From a virus: a DNA stretch of 33,772 bases. Positions within the stretch are counted from its first letter, which is position 1; every line of letters begins with the position of its first letter. The DNA is taken from the IMG/VR virus record IMGVR_UViG_3300035698_027778, positions 1 through 33,772 of that record; one strand, 5' to 3'. Of this stretch, positions 23,654 to 31,044 are shown piece after piece. Under the pieces are notes generated by a model. That model was not told the origin of the DNA and made no database searches. It saw only the letters and a list, made by a program, of their open reading frames with translations. Made by a program: the position numbers and the translations under genes.

Positions 23654-25882
23654 ATGTCTGACCAAGATTCGATAAGCTCCGTATGGGGCCGATTTAGGCA
23701 AGAGCGCGAACAAGGAATTTTCTCACGCTTCAGCGGCATGTATCGAGCTGAAATCGTTGAGACAAACGACCCATTGCAAATGCAACGCGTGCGTTTCAAA
23801 ATGCCGCACATGCACAATTATGGATTGTCGGCTGAACAATTGCCATGGGCGGCCCCAGCTCCGTGGTTTGGTGGAAAAGGGTCTGGGTCCTGGGTTAGCC
23901 CGTCTATTGGTGACCAAATTTGGATCGCGTTCGAAGACAACAATCCATATGCTCCGATCTGGTTTGGATATGCTGACGCCACCAGGCGCAAGATGTATTC
24001 GCATCAATCTGTGCATGGAAAAACGCCGCTATCAGTAGATGACGAAGGAAAGACGGCGGACAGCCCCCAAGACTACGATGAACAATATCTGCCAAAGGAT
24101 AATCGCCCCATGAGCATGGGGTGGCGCGATCGGTACGGCAGCTTCCTCATGCTTTCGTCTGTCGGGTTCTTCCCGTCTGAACATGCGGCCAAGCCAGCAC
24201 CACTTGGCTCTGACCCGTCCGGCGGAGCAGAAAGCAAGCCGAAAGAATTTGAGGGGGCTAATGATGAGCCGATTGAGAACGACCCGGACGTCAAGCACAT
24301 CTCATTAGTCACTAAATATGGCAATATGGCCGTATTCAGCGACACCGGATTTGACTGGAAGAAAGAATTTGACGGCAACTTTGTTGATGACCAAGAATTC
24401 GAAATAAAAAGGTCGAAATACTTACAAGAGTTCTTAAATGAATCGAAGCCAAAAGAAAGAGATCAGCGCCGGATAGAATTCCGTACTCGAGCAGGGCACA
24501 AGATCGAGATGCGCGATGTTGGGTGGAATAAATCAAGAGAAGGCGAATACGACACCCGCGAGGACATCTCGAAGACAGATAAAGACGAGCGCTGGATTAA
24601 GATTCGGACAAAGGGCGGGCACAGGTTGTGGATGTCCGATGTTGGTTTTGATCCAAAGCAAGACTTGTATTATAAGCGCCTGAACAAAACAGAGGTTAAT
24701 ACAGCTACAGAAAACGAAACTGACGAGTTTGGGGAAGATGATTCGAGAGTTGTGATGCTGCAAACCAGATATGGTTTCCAGCTTATTATGGACGATCGTG
24801 GGTCAGATGCTAAGGACGCAGAGGGCAAGGAAGAGCCGCGCGGCGTTGGTGTTGCTATGAAGGGCCGCCGCGCTGGCCCGGATGGTGAAGAGCGTGGTTT
24901 TGTGATGGGTTTCAATGAACGAGATGAAGTAAATGCCGCTATAGTAACCACACCCCGCGGTCAGACTGTAGTCCTGAATGACAAATTACAATATACTGCC
25001 ATGTCGACGGAAACATCGGAGCCGTTGTCAGAGAAGCGCGCAACACATTTTGGATTCTTTTGGTGGATTAAGACTCTTCTCGGGCTTGACTTCGAACGTA
25101 ATACGAACCACCTGAAACTGGACCATAAAAATAAATATGTGCGTTTGAAAACTGCGAAGCGCCAGGGTGTGGAATTCCGGGATCGTGGTGCCAGGAGCTC
25201 TTGTAATAAGGCTTGGGCTGAATTCCGAGACCAGGACGACCGCGGTTTTTGGATCAATTCGGACGGCGAATATGCAGTTTGGCGCAGCAAACCAGACAAG
25301 ACAACCAAGAGGTCGAAGCAGTGGGTTGCCATTGATGAGAAAGCCAAGGTTATCGTAATTCGGAATGAAGACAAAGAGGCCAAGATCCAACTTTATTCAG
25401 CGGGCGATGTCGATATTAGGGGCGAAAACATCTGGCTCCACGCTGAGAAGAAGATCGGGATGAAGGTCGACCAGCAGGAGATCGCGTTCGAGGTTCCCGG
25501 AAATACTGCAGTACTGAATAGCAGCCAACTAGCGACGAAGAACAACCTCAGCTGTAACGATATGGATGGTAAGCACAACGGGATTATTTATGAACCAGGC
25601 CCGAAGACATCACCAACGGCTGGTGGCGGATCTGAAGCGAAAAAGGTCGAGACCCAATCGGTGATGGAAGAGGATAAAGGCGACGAGCCGCAACGCCCCG
25701 GCGATGAGGAATCCGAATGTGCTGGTCCGACTGCCGAGGAAGCCGAGAAGGCTGCCAAGGAATGGGAAGATAACGCCGATAAGCGCGAGGAAGCAGCTGA
25801 CAAGCGAGAAGCAGAAGCCGTAGAAGCCGAGACGGCCGCCCAAGCCGCTGAGAAGGCGTATGCAGACTCGAAGGCCAAATAG
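23654..25882 (+). CDS. gp5-like baseplate spike protein, with repeats and C-terminal coiled coil
   Basis: The protein has 742 residues. Residues about 25-110 (GMYRAEIVETNDPLQMQRVR ... GDQIWIAFEDNNPYAPIWFG) are the OB-fold of gp5/VgrG/gpV spikes. Five copies of a motif like 'R(T)..G....m.D.G' follow near 157, 215, 273, 313 and 365, suggesting stacked beta units. A strand-rich stretch near 570-610 (IQLYSAGDVDIRGENIWLHA) is the start of the beta-helix. There is no T4-type lysozyme domain. The last 60 residues are an Ala/Glu/Lys coiled coil (EEAEKAAKEWEDNADKREEA). The spike pierces the outer membrane during contraction. It is followed 2 bp later by another coiled-coil gene. Confidence 0.8.
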   Translation: MSDQDSISSVWGRFRQEREQGIFSRFSGMYRAEIVETNDPLQMQRVRFKMPHMHNYGLSAEQLPWAAPAPWFGGKGSGSWVSPSIGDQIWIAFEDNNPYAPIWFGYADATRRKMYSHQSVHGKTPLSVDDEGKTADSPQDYDEQYLPKDNRPMSMGWRDRYGSFLMLSSVGFFPSEHAAKPAPLGSDPSGGAESKPKEFEGANDEPIENDPDVKHISLVTKYGNMAVFSDTGFDWKKEFDGNFVDDQEFEIKRSKYLQEFLNESKPKERDQRRIEFRTRAGHKIEMRDVGWNKSREGEYDTREDISKTDKDERWIKIRTKGGHRLWMSDVGFDPKQDLYYKRLNKTEVNTATENETDEFGEDDSRVVMLQTRYGFQLIMDDRGSDAKDAEGKEEPRGVGVAMKGRRAGPDGEERGFVMGFNERDEVNAAIVTTPRGQTVVLNDKLQYTAMSTETSEPLSEKRATHFGFFWWIKTLLGLDFERNTNHLKLDHKNKYVRLKTAKRQGVEFRDRGARSSCNKAWAEFRDQDDRGFWINSDGEYAVWRSKPDKTTKRSKQWVAIDEKAKVIVIRNEDKEAKIQLYSAGDVDIRGENIWLHAEKKIGMKVDQQEIAFEVPGNTAVLNSSQLATKNNLSCNDMDGKHNGIIYEPGPKTSPTAGGGSEAKKVETQSVMEEDKGDEPQRPGDEESECAGPTAEEAEKAAKEWEDNADKREEAADKREAEAVEAETAAQAAEKAYADSKAK

Positions 25883-25884
25883 AA

Positions 25885-26952
25885 ATGGCTGACCTAAAGA
25901 AAGAAGCGGAAGCCGCTCGAGCGACAGCAGATGCGGCATCAACCAGGGCCGAGGCCCAACGCGCCCATGCAACAGAGGGGCGAAGTACTGCCGAATCCGT
26001 AAGAGCAGTTGCTGATGCCACCGCAAAGTCCGAAGCATCAGGAAAGACCGCTGCCGAATCACGCCAGGCAGCAGATACCTCAAAATCAGCCGCCGAGAAG
26101 GCCCAGAATTCTGCAGATAAAGCTGCCAAAAAGGCTAAGGATTCAGGCGATCCGGCTGACCAGAAAACGGCTGATGATGCCCAAAAAGCGGCCGACGAAG
26201 CCAAGGAGAAGGCCGATGAGGATGAGAAAAAGGCTGAGGAAGATGAAGATAAGGCTGAGGAAGATGAAGAGGCCGCTGAAAAAGCATGTGAAGATTCGCC
26301 AGCCTGTGAGCCAACGAACGAAGATTGTAAGTACCCCAATCGTGGATGCGTGAAAAACAAAAGTCAGGGTGGTCCGGTACCGCAGCCAGGGCCTGGGGGA
26401 GGCCCCGGGGGCGGCACGCCGCCACAGCCGACGAGTGACCTGCCTCCTGACGACGAACCGCCTCCCGCGCCATCCCCGGACGTTCCGGAGGGTCCTTCGT
26501 ACGATCCGCCGCCGCCGTACGAACCTCCCGAGAACGACGAGATCGAAGAATTCGGTCCCGGATGCCTTTGGTACGGCACCACAGACCTATTTAGGGTTGA
26601 AATTGAGTCGGTAGGCTTGAAGCTGAACGGGACGTTGGCGAACAATTTCAACACCCCAGAAAATATTGATGACGAAACCCTAGAGCGTAAGATAATCCTA
26701 ACGAACGATTTGGACTTATCTCGTGGCGACGAATTCGCTAGATTGGCTCAGAAACGATATGGTGGGCTGGCGCTGATTATCCGAATAATCAACGTCGACG
26801 AACCAGACAAGCTCGCCTTCAGTTCTGAGGATATATCCTTGGTCGAATATATAGGGGACGTTATTGACCCAAAGTATATCGAAGTATTCGAGCTAGGGAC
26901 GGAAATTCTTTCGGTGCCACCAGCATTCACGATCCCAGAACAATCAGAATGA
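25885..26952 (+). CDS. Coiled-coil / Cys / Pro-Gly-rich baseplate-associated protein
   Basis: The protein has 355 residues and a strongly modular sequence. Residues 1-134 are an Ala/Glu/Lys/Asp coiled coil (KKEAEAARATADAASTRAEA). Residues 135-155 hold four cysteines at about seven-residue spacing (C135, C141, C148, C155). Residues 160-225 are a Pro/Gly-rich flexible linker. Residues 226-355 form a globular domain (CLWYGTTDLFRVEIESVGLK ... SRGDEFARLAQKRYGGLALI). No family was recognised. It lies between the spike and gp25, continuing the coiled-coil composition of the spike C-terminus, so it may bind there or trimerise like a fibre. Its stop overlaps the next gene by ATGA. Confidence 0.65.
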   Translation: MADLKKEAEAARATADAASTRAEAQRAHATEGRSTAESVRAVADATAKSEASGKTAAESRQAADTSKSAAEKAQNSADKAAKKAKDSGDPADQKTADDAQKAADEAKEKADEDEKKAEEDEDKAEEDEEAAEKACEDSPACEPTNEDCKYPNRGCVKNKSQGGPVPQPGPGGGPGGGTPPQPTSDLPPDDEPPPAPSPDVPEGPSYDPPPPYEPPENDEIEEFGPGCLWYGTTDLFRVEIESVGLKLNGTLANNFNTPENIDDETLERKIILTNDLDLSRGDEFARLAQKRYGGLALIIRIINVDEPDKLAFSSEDISLVEYIGDVIDPKYIEVFELGTEILSVPPAFTIPEQSE

Positions 26953-27674
26953 TAATCCTCGCCCCCACCGGCTTCTATAAGAAAGTCCTGCCTTCGGACC
27001 CATCCGATAGTACACCGGTCACCTATACAATATCGAACAACACGCCGCCGCCGGTAGCGAATGTTCGGATCGTCCAGCTTCCGGTGGCGCAAGAAAAACG
27101 GAAATTGCCGAAGATGGTGTCGCGCCGTGAAGTGTACGGCGATCGGCTCTATACCGTCTCATCGGGCCGGCGCTCAGTAGCTGGTTCTGCCCGTAAATTA
27201 TATGAGGTCGGTGAATATATTGAATTCTCCGATGATGTGCAGCCTACAGTAAACCCGTTGTCTGTGCCGGACGAAGTCTATATCCAGCACAACACAAACG
27301 TGCCCGATTTGTCGCAGTCAGGATTGACTGACGCAGAATTATCCGAATTGTTGGCTGTCGCTGAAACAAAGCGAAGCACCCTCAGGGCTGACCTAGCAAC
27401 AGCGCAAGTACAAGTAGATAATCTCCGTACAGAAATCACTGAGAATCAAAAGGGTATTAATGAGACCTTAAAGATCCGCCGCTCTGCTGCTGTGGCATAT
27501 GGTATTGAGGATGGTGCAATCAATACAGGCAATGTGATCTATGATAAATTGAATACACAACATACAGAACAGGTTGCAGCAAACAAAACGTTGATTGAAA
27601 ATGTAAATGTTCTCAATGGCCAGATGGCGACAATACGAGATAACCTTGTGAAGGTGTCGGAGGTTGTAAGATGA
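26949..27674 (+). CDS. Hypothetical baseplate protein with coiled coil
   Basis: The protein has 241 residues. The N-terminal half is basic and beta-like (VANVRIVQLPVAQEKRKLPK, then a segment with VSRREVYGDRLYTVSSGRRS). The C-terminal half is a heptad coiled coil (LTDAELSELLAVAETKRSTL ... VDNLRTEITENQKGINETL). It overlaps both neighbours by ATGA and sits just before gp25, so it is co-translated with baseplate wedge genes. The family is not recognised. Confidence 0.6.
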   Translation: MIILAPTGFYKKVLPSDPSDSTPVTYTISNNTPPPVANVRIVQLPVAQEKRKLPKMVSRREVYGDRLYTVSSGRRSVAGSARKLYEVGEYIEFSDDVQPTVNPLSVPDEVYIQHNTNVPDLSQSGLTDAELSELLAVAETKRSTLRADLATAQVQVDNLRTEITENQKGINETLKIRRSAAVAYGIEDGAINTGNVIYDKLNTQHTEQVAANKTLIENVNVLNGQMATIRDNLVKVSEVVR

Positions 27675-28081
27675 CGACCCCGACATACTTTGGCTACAAC
27701 TTTCCATTCGTGCAGGGCGATGTTGTTTTGCCGCAACAATCAGATGAGAGGCTTGTCAAGAACGATTTATTACAGCTGCTTCTCACGGAACCTGGAGAAA
27801 GAATTCAGCGACCCGATTACGGCACAAATCTTAGATCATTTGTTTTCGAACTGGCCGATGCCCTTAGCCTAGAACGACTCAAAGCCAGTATTCAGTCGGC
27901 TATTGACACTTACGAGCCTCGAGTAATCGTCAAGCAGATTGAAATCCAATCAGATGACGAAAATACGCTGAACATTAAATTGTATGCTGCATTATCGATC
28001 AGGCCAAATAATGATTTCTTGATTCAACTAAACATTGACACAAACACCGGAAACCCGGCGGTGGTAAGACCCAATGACTGA
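27671..28081 (+). CDS. gp25-like baseplate wedge protein
   Basis: The protein has 136 residues. Residues 38-52 read LTEPGERIQRPDYGT, the diagnostic 'l.t.pGer...p.yG' of the gp25/GpW baseplate family, with the Pro-Gly-Glu-Arg and the Asp-Tyr-Gly seen in essentially all members. The rest (SFVFELADALSLERLKASIQ, then SAIDTYEPRVIVKQIEI) matches the family's C-terminal helix and strands. It joins the gp6 ring to the sheath start. It overlaps the gp6-like gene by 8 bp. Confidence 0.9.
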   Translation: MTTPTYFGYNFPFVQGDVVLPQQSDERLVKNDLLQLLLTEPGERIQRPDYGTNLRSFVFELADALSLERLKASIQSAIDTYEPRVIVKQIEIQSDDENTLNIKLYAALSIRPNNDFLIQLNIDTNTGNPAVVRPND

Positions 28082-29654
28082 CGAAACATATTTTGAATTA
28101 CCCAACGATCCAGAGGAATTCGGCGTTGTCCTGCCGCCGGCCAATCTTCGGCGTATTGACTTCTCGGCCCTTGAATTTGATACATTGCGGCGTGCGGTCA
28201 TTGAATATGTTAAAACATATTATCCGGATCTTTTTAATGATTTTGTAGCCAACAATGGCGCCATAATGTTCTTCGAACTCCTAGCATATGTTGGTTCTGT
28301 GTTGGGTGTTCGGCAAGATGTTCTGGCCGACGAAACATTCATTGCTACAGCTCAAAGCCGTGAATCGGTACGCCAGCACTTAAAATTAATTAATCGCCCA
28401 TTGCGCAGACAGACGCCGGCCATTGTTGATGTTTCAGTTAGTGTACCATTTATTATTGCATCGACACTAAGTATCGATCCGGGTATTAAATTCAACCTAT
28501 TGGGCCCAGATGGTGGCACAGTTGTTTACGAGCTTTATCGAGCCCCAAGTGATTACACCTCGCTTATTGAAATTCCGCCCGGCAAACGCGGCGTGGTTGT
28601 TTTTGGTATTGAAGGTGAATTCGCTTCGCCATTCACAGCTACTTCGGCTGGCGGTCTAGATCAGGTAATATCAATAGCTAGTACAGATATTCTTGAAAGC
28701 CCAATATATGTTGATGTGAATTCTGGTAACAATACGGCGCGCTGGAAGCAGACCGCAGCGATTGAAACGGCAGAAGCCAATGACGAGGTTTTTGAGGCAC
28801 GATTCACAGATGAAGGCATGAGTATTGTATTTGGCAATAACGTGAATGGCAAAGCGCCGATCTCCGGCCAAACAATAGCAATTAATTATCGAACAGGTGG
28901 TGGTGTGCGCGGCCGAGTGGGCGCTAGCGCAATTAATGAATCTAGATTCATAACACCACAATCACCAGCAGGCGCTCCTGTTGAGGTTACATTTCGTAAT
29001 CTTCTTCCGTCGTCTGGCGGGCAGAATGAAGAAAATATCGAGACTGCAAAGAAAGTTGGGCCCAAAGAAGCTGCGACATTGTATTCGGCCACGACCGGTG
29101 AAGATTATGCTGTTTTGGCCAAAAACTTCAATCATCCAGTCTTTGGGTCTGTTCTAAAGGCCGTTGCGACTGTTAGGACGTCGCTGAATGCCAACATTGT
29201 CGAATTATATCTTCTTGCCGAAGGACCGGACGACATCCCGATCCAGCCAAGCCTTGGGCTCAAGCGTGGTATTGAGGCATTTTTCAGCGATATTCAAGTG
29301 CTTACTGATGAAATTCGAGCTCTAGATGGTCAATTGAAATCAGTAGACCTAGATATGCAGGTTGTTGTCTCGAGAAATGCAGACCCGGACGTCACACGCC
29401 AATCAGTGAATGCGGCAATTAGTGATTTCTTTGATGTAGACAATCGCGATATGGGCGAAGGGTTGTATGTCAGCAATCTCTATGAGCGAGTAAACAAGAT
29501 TGATGGCGTTACCTATGCTAACATATTCGCGCCGGTTGATGATTTACCAGGGCTTGATGTTGGCGACACTGATACCAACGGTGTCGCATTCAATGAATTA
29601 ATTGTTCTCGGCACTAAGAAGGTCGATTTCTTCTTTGAGCGTACGAAACGATAG
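28074..29654 (+). CDS. gp6-like baseplate wedge protein (gpJ family)
   Basis: The protein has 526 residues. The N-terminal part (IDFSALEFDTLRRAVIEYVK, then TYYPDLFNDFVANNGAIMFF and ELLAYVGSVLGVRQDVLADE) is the hallmark of gp6/baseplate J-like wedge subunits. The strand-rich middle (SVSVPFIIASTLSIDPGIKF ... GNNVNGKAPISGQTIAINYR) and a C-terminal domain ending DGVTYANIFAPVDDLPGLDV complete the layout. It forms the ring that triggers sheath contraction. T4 gp6 has 660 residues, so this copy is somewhat shorter. It is the last recognisable baseplate gene; no gp7/gp8 follows within the window. Confidence 0.85.
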   Translation: MTDETYFELPNDPEEFGVVLPPANLRRIDFSALEFDTLRRAVIEYVKTYYPDLFNDFVANNGAIMFFELLAYVGSVLGVRQDVLADETFIATAQSRESVRQHLKLINRPLRRQTPAIVDVSVSVPFIIASTLSIDPGIKFNLLGPDGGTVVYELYRAPSDYTSLIEIPPGKRGVVVFGIEGEFASPFTATSAGGLDQVISIASTDILESPIYVDVNSGNNTARWKQTAAIETAEANDEVFEARFTDEGMSIVFGNNVNGKAPISGQTIAINYRTGGGVRGRVGASAINESRFITPQSPAGAPVEVTFRNLLPSSGGQNEENIETAKKVGPKEAATLYSATTGEDYAVLAKNFNHPVFGSVLKAVATVRTSLNANIVELYLLAEGPDDIPIQPSLGLKRGIEAFFSDIQVLTDEIRALDGQLKSVDLDMQVVVSRNADPDVTRQSVNAAISDFFDVDNRDMGEGLYVSNLYERVNKIDGVTYANIFAPVDDLPGLDVGDTDTNGVAFNELIVLGTKKVDFFFERTKR

Positions 29655-29692
29655 CTCGGAGCCGCTCGTTTGACGCCGAGACGCGTGTGTTG

Positions 29693-29938
29693 TTAAGACA
29701 TTGCGGACGATAGTCCTATGTGGGTACGCCAAGTGACAAGGCACGTGTGGTCTTCCCCGTCGTGCCCCCAAAAAATCTCATGAAGTTGATAAGCATTCGT
29801 CGGTTGTATTGCACCAATTCCTTGTAACCCCATCCATATACTACTTGATTTGCGATCTTCTGCCGAACCCATCACTTTATCATGTTCAGAATCCGTCAGC
29901 CAAAAGCGTTTTGACAATAGGACTGTTGATTGCCGCAT
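29693..29938 (-). CDS. Possible 81-residue hypothetical protein
   Basis: The frame begins with ATG and reads MRQSTVLLSKRFWLTDSEHD, later IWMGLQGIGAIQP and a segment EIFWGHDGEDHTCLVTWRTH. The composition is plausible for a small folded protein (five Trp), but there is no ribosome-binding site and no recognised family. Of the two antisense frames in this gap it is the better candidate. It would be downstream of the minus gene at 30078-30344, with 139 bp between them. Confidence 0.33.
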   Translation of the reverse strand: MRQSTVLLSKRFWLTDSEHDKVMGSAEDRKSSSIWMGLQGIGAIQPTNAYQLHEIFWGHDGEDHTCLVTWRTHIGLSSAMS

Positions 29939-30012
29939 GTTGCATGAAATACATTACCAGAAGATATTCTAGAGATCATGTACAATTAACATTGGCTATG
30001 ATATCAGGAGGG

Positions 30013-30027
30013 CACGTTTAGAACGTG
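30013..30027. other. Perfect inverted repeat CACGTTTAGAACGTG
   Basis: Six-bp arms (CACGTT/AACGTG) flank a 3-bp centre. The plus strand continues ATTTTGG, so a weak terminator is possible, but the loop is short and the T-tract poor. An operator is equally possible. Confidence 0.4.
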
Positions 30028-30077
30028 ATTTTGGCGTCTTTTCTTGTGTACTTGTCTGCATACAAACCTATGCGTGG

Positions 30078-30344
30078 TTATATGATGCCACCAAGATCGT
30101 CAGACATCGCCGCCCGAACCTGCTTAGTGCATTTACTCAGCGTCTTCGCGACATCATAGATATGACCAGCATACCAGAATGCAACGTTATTTTCGTCGGT
30201 AGGTGAGGGAAATGCCAGCAAGCAGGTTTCAATTCCGAGCTCCTTCAATTCTGCGCCATAGCGGTCGCACAATTCGGCATATTTCTCGAGCATCTCAATT
30301 TCAGCCGGTTCGGGGTTTTCGGGGCGCTCTTCGTCAGGATTCAT
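30078..30344 (-). CDS. Small acidic hypothetical protein
   Basis: The protein has 88 residues starting at MNPDEERPENPEPAEIEMLE, the ATG nearest to AAGAAG/GGAGC. A 17-residue longer form overlaps the divergent gene. A Pro/Glu N-terminus precedes a helix (LEKYAELCDRYGAELKELGI) and a beta strand (ETCLLAFPSPTDENNVAFWY). The last part (AGHIYDVAKTLSKCTKQVRA) is a basic helix. No family was recognised. The gene is divergent from the gene at 30370 with only 25 bp between the starts, so any promoters must lie inside the opposite genes. Confidence 0.6.
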   Translation of the reverse strand: MNPDEERPENPEPAEIEMLEKYAELCDRYGAELKELGIETCLLAFPSPTDENNVAFWYAGHIYDVAKTLSKCTKQVRAAMSDDLGGII

Positions 30345-30369
30345 CTTCTTCTTGCTCCGGTATTTAACG

Positions 30370-31044
30370 ATGCCCGTGGCTGAAGTTACACACAATGATG
30401 TTCTTCTTATTTACGAGCGATTTAGAAAATCTATGAATAGGACCGGCCACGGGATATCATTCCCGAAGCACACCGACCCAAAAAAGACCTATCAGTACAG
30501 ATCATATCAAAAATTTGCCGATACGGCCCTGAATGTTTGGGGCTTCGACTGGGAAATGATTGGCCAACTCATTGACGCTGTTGTTGAATATGCCATTGCT
30601 AAAAAATTGTTGAGTAAGAAAAGCACGTTGCTCAGCATGAAGACAGTGCTCGACATCTGCGCCGATAGGCTCGAGCGCAAGGCATCGGTTGGTGAGACCG
30701 TAGTCCAGAGAGTCAAGGACTGTTCGCAATATCTTAAGGATGAGGAATTATATAGCATCGAAGCTCTGATACAACCGCGCTCATTCGGTGGGTTGAGTAC
30801 TGTTGCATTTCTATCAGAATCCGGGAGGATGCCACAGGTTTTTGTGGCCGTATCCAAAGTGGCGTATATCGCAGTAAATAAGCTTCCGAGCGATGAGCGC
30901 AGCATGTTTCCAGATAACATGAAACTGCTAAAATTGCGCGCCAGGGTCCTCGGAAATGACACAATCAGAACACAATTTGAAGAATTATTAGGCCGGGATT
31001 TGAACCGTGTCGGCCTAGTAGGAGTTGGAAATGCAGGTGCGTGA
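30370..31044 (+). CDS. Hypothetical protein upstream of ribonucleotide reductase
   Basis: The protein has 224 residues from the ATG; a TTG 18 bp upstream is also in frame. It is mostly helical: NDVLLIYERFRKSMNRTGHG, QKFADTALNVWGFDWEMIGQ, then a Lys-rich stretch AIAKKLLSKKSTLLSMKTVL, and a C-terminal RARVLGNDTIRTQFEELLGR. The basic patches would suit a nucleic-acid-binding protein, but no domain was recognised. It overlaps the reductase gene by 14 bp, so the two are translationally coupled and may act in the same nucleotide/DNA metabolism stage. Confidence 0.7.
   Translation: MPVAEVTHNDVLLIYERFRKSMNRTGHGISFPKHTDPKKTYQYRSYQKFADTALNVWGFDWEMIGQLIDAVVEYAIAKKLLSKKSTLLSMKTVLDICADRLERKASVGETVVQRVKDCSQYLKDEELYSIEALIQPRSFGGLSTVAFLSESGRMPQVFVAVSKVAYIAVNKLPSDERSMFPDNMKLLKLRARVLGNDTIRTQFEELLGRDLNRVGLVGVGNAGA

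Larger units (their letters stand above)
29655..30077. other. Poorly coding stretch between baseplate and next genes
   Basis: This 423-bp region has no confident gene. Two overlapping antisense frames exist: minus 29693-29938 and plus 29809-30021, the latter starting only with TTG and lacking a ribosome-binding site. A TTGACA at 29911-29916 has no matching -10. A palindrome lies at 30013-30027. A GGAG-containing sequence at 30006-30011 has no start at proper distance. Confidence 0.6.

Noticed and set aside
25584-26360. 258-residue minus-strand Ser/Ala-rich frame
   Set aside because: Complement of GAA/GCC-rich coiled-coil codons on the plus strand, which give Ser/Phe/Ala-rich antisense frames.
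29911-29916. TTGACA as a second sigma70 promoter
   Set aside because: No acceptable -10 hexamer 16-18 bp downstream and no convincing gene after it.
29809-30021. 70-residue plus-strand frame
   Set aside because: Starts with TTG, lacks a ribosome-binding site and overlaps a somewhat better minus frame.
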